Assembly (NCBI GenBank): GCA_022478985.1
Contig: JAKSZP010014505.1
Coordinates: 1 to 64,000, forward strand
Reading direction: 5' to 3'
DNA length: 64,000 bases
From: Massospora cicadina
Taxonomy: Eukaryota > Entomophthoromycota > Entomophthoromycetes > Entomophthorales > Entomophthoraceae
A program made the translations under genes and the position numbers. The notes below the pieces were generated by a model. The model worked only from the letters and a program-made list of their open reading frames with translations, made no database searches and was not told the origin of the DNA. Shown one piece after another: positions 57,655 to 64,000 of this stretch. Position 1 is the first letter of the stretch; every line of letters starts with the position of its first letter.

Positions 57655-59540
57655 ACCAAGGCAAGCCAACTAAGGGATGGACATTAATAATGCTCAAAAG
57701 AGCTAAAACTTAAAAATAAATTAAAGCAAAGTCAATATGAGACTGATGGATCTAGTCAAACTGACACAAAAATTTAGACAAAACGCACCAACTAGGTCAA
57801 AAGCAGAAACTGGTATTCATCCATGGTGGTGGATGAAGGGGGATCAGGAGGCTCTTCTTCCTCATCTGTTGTTGACATGTAGTGGCACACAAAAAGATAG
57901 CAATGGTGTGGGCGCATCATGGAAATGGATGTTGAGATAACAAAGGGGTGCTTGAAACTCAATGTGTGCGATGAGGAGGATGGAAATATATACTGCAAGT
58001 GCTTTTTCCGTCTCAAAGCATACTTTAGGTAGGGTGGCGATGATTTGTAAGGTTGTTGCAGATAAGGTGGGTCTTTGGGCTGAATTTTTTGACTGCCACG
58101 ACTTTTAAAACTGTTGAATTTGCAGCTTGATAGTATTGGAGAATGTCTTTTTTCTGTTTTGGAAGTGTGATACTTGGTAGGTAGGAGGTGGCAGGCCCAT
58201 AGCCAGTACTACAACTGATTTTGCATTGGCATTACAGGTTGGGTGACATCTTAGGGGAGGTAACTGCCTCTTCAGCTAGTTGGTGGTCACATTTGGATCA
58301 GGTTGCATCAGGGCAAGGCGCATAATGGCGCTTTGGGAATTGTGCCGCATAATCAGTATTGAGGTACATTCCAAATGGAGGAGGCCCAGCCCATTTGTAT
58401 TCAGGGATAAGCTTTCCCAATTCGTCAACCTCAACCAACTAATCCTATGGATATTAGTTGAATTTGATTGGGTTGTTTGCATATGGGTTATCTGTTGAAT
58501 TAGGCTTGGAGGATGGCTTAGAATTTACTTTCGTCTATTCTGGCTCCTGATTGGTGAGTTCATAAAAGAAGACGTTCGTTGAGGTAATTTTTGGTTTGTT
58601 ATTCAGTGAGCTGAGGCTACCACTTTGGGGGAAGGGGAAGGATATTGCCCCATTCAAAAGATGTTATTGGATCAGCTATGGGGTCATCAAGCATAGAGTT
58701 GGGTGTGGATGCCACAGCTTGTGAGATGGAGGGGCAGCGCCATTTTGAATGGTCCAGTTTGAAACAGGTAGGGCAAATGGTGCGCCCTCAACCCACTTGA
58801 ACCCAAAAATGATGGTCTGGGAAGAGGGGATAATGGTGCAAGGTGGGTTGAGAGGGCTACTTCCGTTGATACTGGATGAATAGTCGTGAAATCATGAGGG
58901 GCCTGTGAGGCGAGTAGCTCCATTGGGAACCACTAATTGCACCATGGGATCAGAACCATATTCTGAAAATCAAGCTATAATTTCTTTAGCTAAAATTTAG
59001 GGTGGTAGGTGGGTAGAGAAGCCTGCGAACTGAACTATAAGAGTGGTATCAGTGGACAACTGGGTATGAGTAGTTGGGAGAGGAGTTCCCTAGAACACCA
59101 GGGGGATGGTAGCTGCTACTGCAGCATCAGCTTCAATTTAGAAGCTAAGATCAAGATATCCCTTGAAGGGGCAGAAAATGAAGCCTGCAGGCTGCATAAC
59201 GGTCTGGGCTAATTCAAAAATGTCTTTATTTGAATAGAGAACAACTTACCATTACCAACCTGAAGGCAAATCGCATGTTGCTCCAGGGGAGCACAAGAGG
59301 GCAACGTGGCACCGCCTGGGTTTGGGTGAGATGTAAGGCTAAGTCCTTAGGTGGGACATAGAGTGCTGAAGGATTTGGAGGGCTAGCCAATCCATCCTGA
59401 GCACATTTTGGTAATGGCTGAAAAACATTAGGAGGTGGGGCACCACTACCCCACATGGGGCAGTAAGCGTCAAATGATTTGACATAGTAATCTTGATAGG
59501 GCGATGGTGAGTGGAGCTGTTTCTACAAAATTTCAAACCA
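57655..59540 (-). pseudogene. Minus-strand ORF1-like remnant with CCHC knuckle and SINE-like 3' end
   Basis: On the minus strand from about 59540: CPMWGSGAPPPNVFQPLPK, FAGFSTHLPP near 59010, the knuckle CPTCFKLDHSKWRC at 58734-58775, and then a proline-rich tail. The order matches the remnant at 46346-48130. The minus-strand frame 58016-57792 is rich in charged and proline residues. The 3' end, about 57790-57655, resembles the last 130 bases of the SINEs (TCATATTGAC, AATGTCCATCCCTTAGTTGG, CTTGCCT). So the SINE tail is shared with a protein-coding, LINE-like element. No ORF2 is present here. Confidence 0.6.
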
Positions 59541-61124
59541 GAGTTTGACTAAAAGTGAGCGAATTGAGAGAGAGATAAGTTTACATATGGAATATTATTT
59601 TCACTAATAAACATGGATCTATAAGAAAATATACCAATTAAGGATTTGTATAACGAAAAAAAGTATTGATTGCCTCTCCAATGACTTATTGATTGATAAC
59701 CTTAAGAAAAAGATCCATCCTATTTATTGTAATAATGAGGTCTTATTCCGGATCCATATGACCAGTTGCTAAAATTGGGCCAACTATTATACCTTACTAT
59801 CTGCAGGTTACCCAATATAAGATACAGTACCACTTATCAGGCATGTGAGCAAACACCACTATATAGACTGATGAGAGTGTCATCAATTTTGGTTCTAATC
59901 AAACCTGAGATTAATCCTGATCTACTAAATTCAAAACTTGGACAGTGACATCATTTTCTATATTCCTGAATCTAAACTAGCCTAACACACGGATTATACT
60001 TCTCCCTCATCATAATTTTGCTTCTCCCATGATATTTTACATAGTATTGAGAATTTACATAAGTAGAGTAACCAGTATCACCTACTTTTAAAGATCTAAA
60101 TAATGTTCCTTTGCAAACTCTGAACTTCTTATAATTAGTATTGTCCCTGTTATAATAATTTAGGTTAATAAAATTAGTCAATCCTTCCAGTTGGTTTTCC
60201 CAAAGATATAATAACTAAAGTAGATAAAAAACAAATTTCAAGGTTTTGAATCCTATGGTAAATTATAAAATGATAGACTCAGAAAAAGATCCATATTTTT
60301 TATAAGATAGATTTAAAGCTGATATGTCTATATTTCCTTTATCTCATCAACTTTTTTTCAGTCCTTTTTTAATCAGGTGATTAACTTTAATGAGTTATAT
60401 ATGAGTTTTGGCTATGTCTAGTTTTTTATGCTTAATTTTTTAAGACCATTTTTACATATATATGTTTTACTTGATGTCTGCAAACTAACCATAGTATACT
60501 ACATTTTAAAGTGCTAAGTTGAAAAACTATATGATTTAAAAAATCTAAAAGAGCCTTGTAAGTTTTTTTATATCCTCACTCTGAGACATATGGCACAAGC
60601 TACATACACTGTTTATTGAATTTTTATATGTTCAAAAAATTAAAAAATATACTAATTATAAGCAAAGATGCTTAAATAAATCTCTTTTTCTTTGTCAATT
60701 TTATTTTATGAATCTGTTTTTTAGTAAATCAAACAAGGTTATTTAGCTTGGTAGGGTAAAACAAAAACAATTATCTCTTTCCAAAATACACCTTTTGATT
60801 ACAAAAGTGCCAAGACCTAACTAGAGAGAACAAAAGAACCTGCTAGTGAGTTACTGCGTCTATAGAGCAGTATCACAAAGCCAACCAACCTAGTGCAAGT
60901 AAGTCCTTCCGCCTGTCTGTGCTAAGCACAAAGAAACAGAAGGCTTACTTGCGCCTTATACGCCACTAATCTAATTGTATGTCAAGATGGATCACAAGAT
61001 GTCTGGACGACTTCCCACCAATACAGTCTAAAGCACAATTGACAACAACTCCTGATCAACCCAAAATGAATCAGTGACAACCTGCACAATCAAAAACGCT
61101 CAGTTAAACTCAATAACCCATTAA
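59541..61124. other. AT-rich stretch without supported genes
   Basis: No recognisable coding motif. The frame 60181-59972 (69 codons, minus) has no domain. The only ordered structure is the hairpin at 60895-60952, listed separately. Confidence 0.35.
60895..60952. repeat. Long imperfect hairpin
   Basis: GCAAGTAAGTCCTTC (60895-60909) pairs with GAAGGCTTACTTGC (60939-60952) with one bulged base. Inside, TGTGC (60918-60922) pairs with GCACA (60926-60930). It may be a small palindromic element or an RNA hairpin. Expression is unknown. Confidence 0.5.
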
Positions 61125-62764
61125 TATAAGTCCCAGAGACCACCCCTGCAATTGGATAGGGAGCAATACCCCTTCTGGACAAAAAGGGGCCCAAAGGCCC
61201 AAGTGGACCCATGTCACAGTTGAGCGACTTGGCGCACATGGTAGACAAGCGCTGGGTGACTGCTCTTCTCCTAAGGATAACCCATTCCCACCACTTCCCC
61301 CAGCCTTCACCCTGATAAATTTAATAGAGGGTGTCTGCAAAGAGATTACGCAAGCCAGGGGCCATGGGCATGCCCCTGGGACCCCCACTCTCCAGGAAAA
61401 ATATGTCAAAATTTTGAGGAAATAGCCCGCATCAACATCGAAAACCCAGTTACCAAATTCCGGTCTGGGGGAGACAGTCTAGACTGTCTGGCACTGGAAA
61501 TCATATCGAGGTATGATTTGGTTTTCAAACCAGGCATCAATTGGCTTGGACCAGTTGCCCCAACTCTCCAGGAAGGATCTGGGAAGTTTGGATCACGCAA
61601 ACAGCCCAATTGAGAGTTTTGACTAGGTCTCAAACAATTCAGCCTAGCGACCAAATCCTCCCTTGACAAATATGGGAAATCCAAAGCATGCAAATAGGCT
61701 GCCTTGGATGGTCAGGGCCCAGATAGGCACCATCACCCTGCCTTGGTCCCAAAAATGCAGAAATTTTCAAAAGTTTTTCGATTTTTGCCAAGGTTTTGAA
61801 CATCCCCCACCCCCTCCCCGCCAGCCAACCATATCCCATTGCTAAACCCCAACCGACCAATCCCATAACACCTTCCATATGCAATTCACCTAATTCTTAA
61901 GGCAACTGCCCTTCCTAGGGGCGGTTTTCAGTTCATTCTTTTACCTTCTCATGCTTTGCACTAAATAAAATCTAGTATATCCTGTTTAGATTGTCAGAAG
62001 CCTTCATCCATTTAATTTTATTATTAAAAACCTCGCCAAACAATCTGACAAAGAATGCTGCCAACCAAATCCTCATTCCAATGTTCTCCAACTGGATTAT
62101 CTGGTCTCTTGACCCCACCATGCGGTAGCAGAATGTAAATACAATAAACCATCTCACCCCCAATGATGACTCGCTTCTTCATTCATTTTCACCCATAATT
62201 TTAATGTGAACCCTACCATCCGTTCCACTGCTGGCCTTTCCAAAAACTGCTCCCTTGTTGGAGCAGCACCAGGGAACCTCAGCCCCACTGCTTGCAGACT
62301 TGGGATCCCTATCTGTTCTGTTTACTGAAGGTTGAGGCCAACTGTGGGGCCTGAAGCGCCCCATTCAGGGAGCTTAGCCCCAACGCTCCTCACACTTTAC
62401 ATCCCTACTATACTCTCACCCCTGATCACATGTTAGCCCTTGTGCCCTCCCTCGCTTGTGTGCAAGTCTGCTCATTTGAAAATAAAGGCCAGCAATCACA
62501 AACCCTGGAGGAGTTGTCATCCTCCCTTCCTCTCCCACACTTGGGTTTGCCCCTGCAAGACTTGCAGTTTCCCATTGAACCATTTAATTTGCCTTGGGGC
62601 ATTCAGCATGCTATTGAACTCTGACTTTCCTCGCAATTCCAATAAAATTCCACCCTTTCTAGTCACTTGGACTGCTGTGTCCTTGGCATTCTGGGCTCTC
62701 CACTGGGTGCTCACACATCCTGACTGGGATCCCAGTCTAATTCTTATCAGCTGAATCCATGACA
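61125..62764 (+). repeat. Old LTR related to family A
   Basis: Starts TATAAGTCCCAGAG (relatives: TGTAAGTCCCAGGG) and ends CCATGACA, about 1640 bases. Shared marks include GACTTGGCGCACATGGTAGACAAGCGCTGG-like sequence near 61225 and the segment CTGGGTGCTCACACATCCTGACTGGGATC near 62703. Flanks ATTAA (61120-61124) and AGTAA (62765-62769) agree at four of five bases. It is diverged and longer than the others, so it is an old or sister-family copy. Whether it is solo or followed by an internal region is not clear. Confidence 0.7.
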
Positions 62765-64000
62765 AGTAATAATTTTGGAAAAAATCAACTAAATCCACAG
62801 GATAAGTTTTAAGCTGTAAACCCTAAATCATTAAAACCTCAGGAAAAGTGATGTAGGTACCTGAGCAAATTGGGATGCAACGGTAAAAAACCATCTCAAG
62901 CAAACCTGAACAATATTTATTAGGGATTCAAAGAGGATCTTGAGACAAGACACCCAATGCCTGCTATCCCTAGTGAGCACAGAAGCCTTACTAAAGATAG
63001 CACTGAGAGGACGTAACAATAATAAGAACAGCGGTGTTAGGGATATTCCCCACTGGACCTCAACCTGGGTGCTGTATCAGGGTCCTGCAGGAAAAAGTTG
63101 CAAAGATTTATGACAAAGTTTTTATCTAGATTGAGGTCTGAAACTGACTCAATCAGAAAAAGTTGGGTGCCCAGATTGTCAGGACAACACCACATTTTTT
63201 AGTTGAGTCTAGTAAAGCACATGAAAATATTCTACTCGATTACTAAACCAAAAATGTTGAGGACCATAACTGACAAAGGTCATTCAGTGGGGAGGACAAA
63301 TCCTGCCAAAATCGATCTGAAAAAACTGACTAAACCATCAGGGAAAATCCCCAACAAATCTCAGTCAGCTGGGGGGAAAATGCTGCCCAAAATTAATCCA
63401 AAAGTTCAAGCAAACCATAGGGGATTATCCCCGACAGGGATGGAGGAGTTTAAGGAACCAAATCAGAAGGATTGGATGCCTGTGATAGTTCATTGAAAAA
63501 ACTAAAAGTGAATATAGAAGGAGCCAAAACCCTGACCAAAGTCAAGTTGTCAACACGAGCTCCAGTGAAATATTCGCCCATTCAGAAGGATATGCTAGTG
63601 CATCATGCAGTGTCCTCTCACAATATCAAACAATGGGAGACACTTCAGTTCACACACTCAACTGTGATGCAGTGAATCTCAAAAATATCATGCTCACCAT
63701 TGTGGCAATCTGGAAGGACCAAATAGTCTCCGCTGGGGCTGCCAATCACTGGCTCAACACTTAGATATTGCTTGACATATTAATGTTTTCAAATCGTCAC
63801 AGATCTGCACTAAGGATGCAATGTAGTAGATGAAACTCCCTCTAGAACATCAGACAATTGAAGCGGCAGTTAAGGAAGATTAAAGTTGGCAGACACAAGC
63901 ATGAATGGCAGCCAGAATTGATCTCCTTAACACAATGGAGTACAACAAGGCTGGCATACCATTAAATTCTCCCAGGGCATTAGGATCTCAGGCCTTAGTC
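62765..64000 (+). other. Unassigned sequence with one basic open frame
   Basis: The frame 63203-63496 (97 codons) is rich in lysine, proline and serine. A neighbouring frame 63472-63675 continues with similar style. If the LTR at 61125-62764 is a 5' LTR, this could be a gag start, but I see no capsid or knuckle motif. The window ends before this can be settled. Confidence 0.3.

Overview
This window looks like one scaffold stretch from a transposon-dense, AT-rich, CpG-depleted eukaryotic genome. I see no bacterial gene organisation, no rRNA or standalone tRNA gene, no CRISPR array, and no gene that I would call a host gene. Almost everything readable is a retrotransposon or the wreck of one. 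The mix is chromodomain Ty3/gypsy elements whose primer sites match their own LTRs (the Tf1/sushi type of self-priming), an APE-type LINE, a tRNA-derived SINE and a gag-only LTR element. A fungus, perhaps a basidiomycete with a large rust-like genome, fits best. That is inference, and a plant or another eukaryote is not excluded.

Layout. Positions 1-17980 are one chromovirus, called family A here. Its 5' LTR is cut by the left window edge and its 3' LTR is 16557-17980. It was interrupted three times: by chromovirus B (1735-7498, near-identical LTRs, GGGAC target duplication), by element C (8263-13228, LTR-gag-protease-LTR without RT or integrase), and by a 47-bp LINE 3' tail (13646-13692). 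Family A itself sits beside the broken minus-strand gag of an older element (about 18100-19300). From 19764 to 26740 a degraded minus-strand gypsy pol lies between two direct repeats that resemble LTRs. From 26860 to 28440 there is a plus-strand RNase H/integrase remnant, and at 32150-33110 a minus-strand LINE RT remnant. Gypsy D spans about 33525-45755 and is split inside its integrase C-terminus by a 4.7-kb LINE (39887-44595) with a 16-bp target duplication. Then follow a minus-strand LINE ORF1-like remnant (46346-48130), a family A solo LTR with a perfect 5-bp duplication (48393-49819), a long AT-rich stretch without recognisable genes, two SINE copies (56340-57063), a 32-bp LINE tail (57127-57158), a second minus-strand ORF1-like remnant ending in a SINE-like 3' domain (57655-59540), and an old family A-type LTR (61125-62764).

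How the parts relate. B is young but has lost both integrase aspartates through a small deletion. C can only have moved with enzymes from another element. A degraded relative with a matching protease region and a full pol lies at 20.4-25 kb. The LINE family has left both a long copy and several extremely short 3' tails here. The points most worth a second look are the two independent self-priming sites, the perfect nested hairpin just after the family A primer site, the ultra-short LINE insertions with full target duplications, and the SINE tail shared with an ORF1-bearing element.
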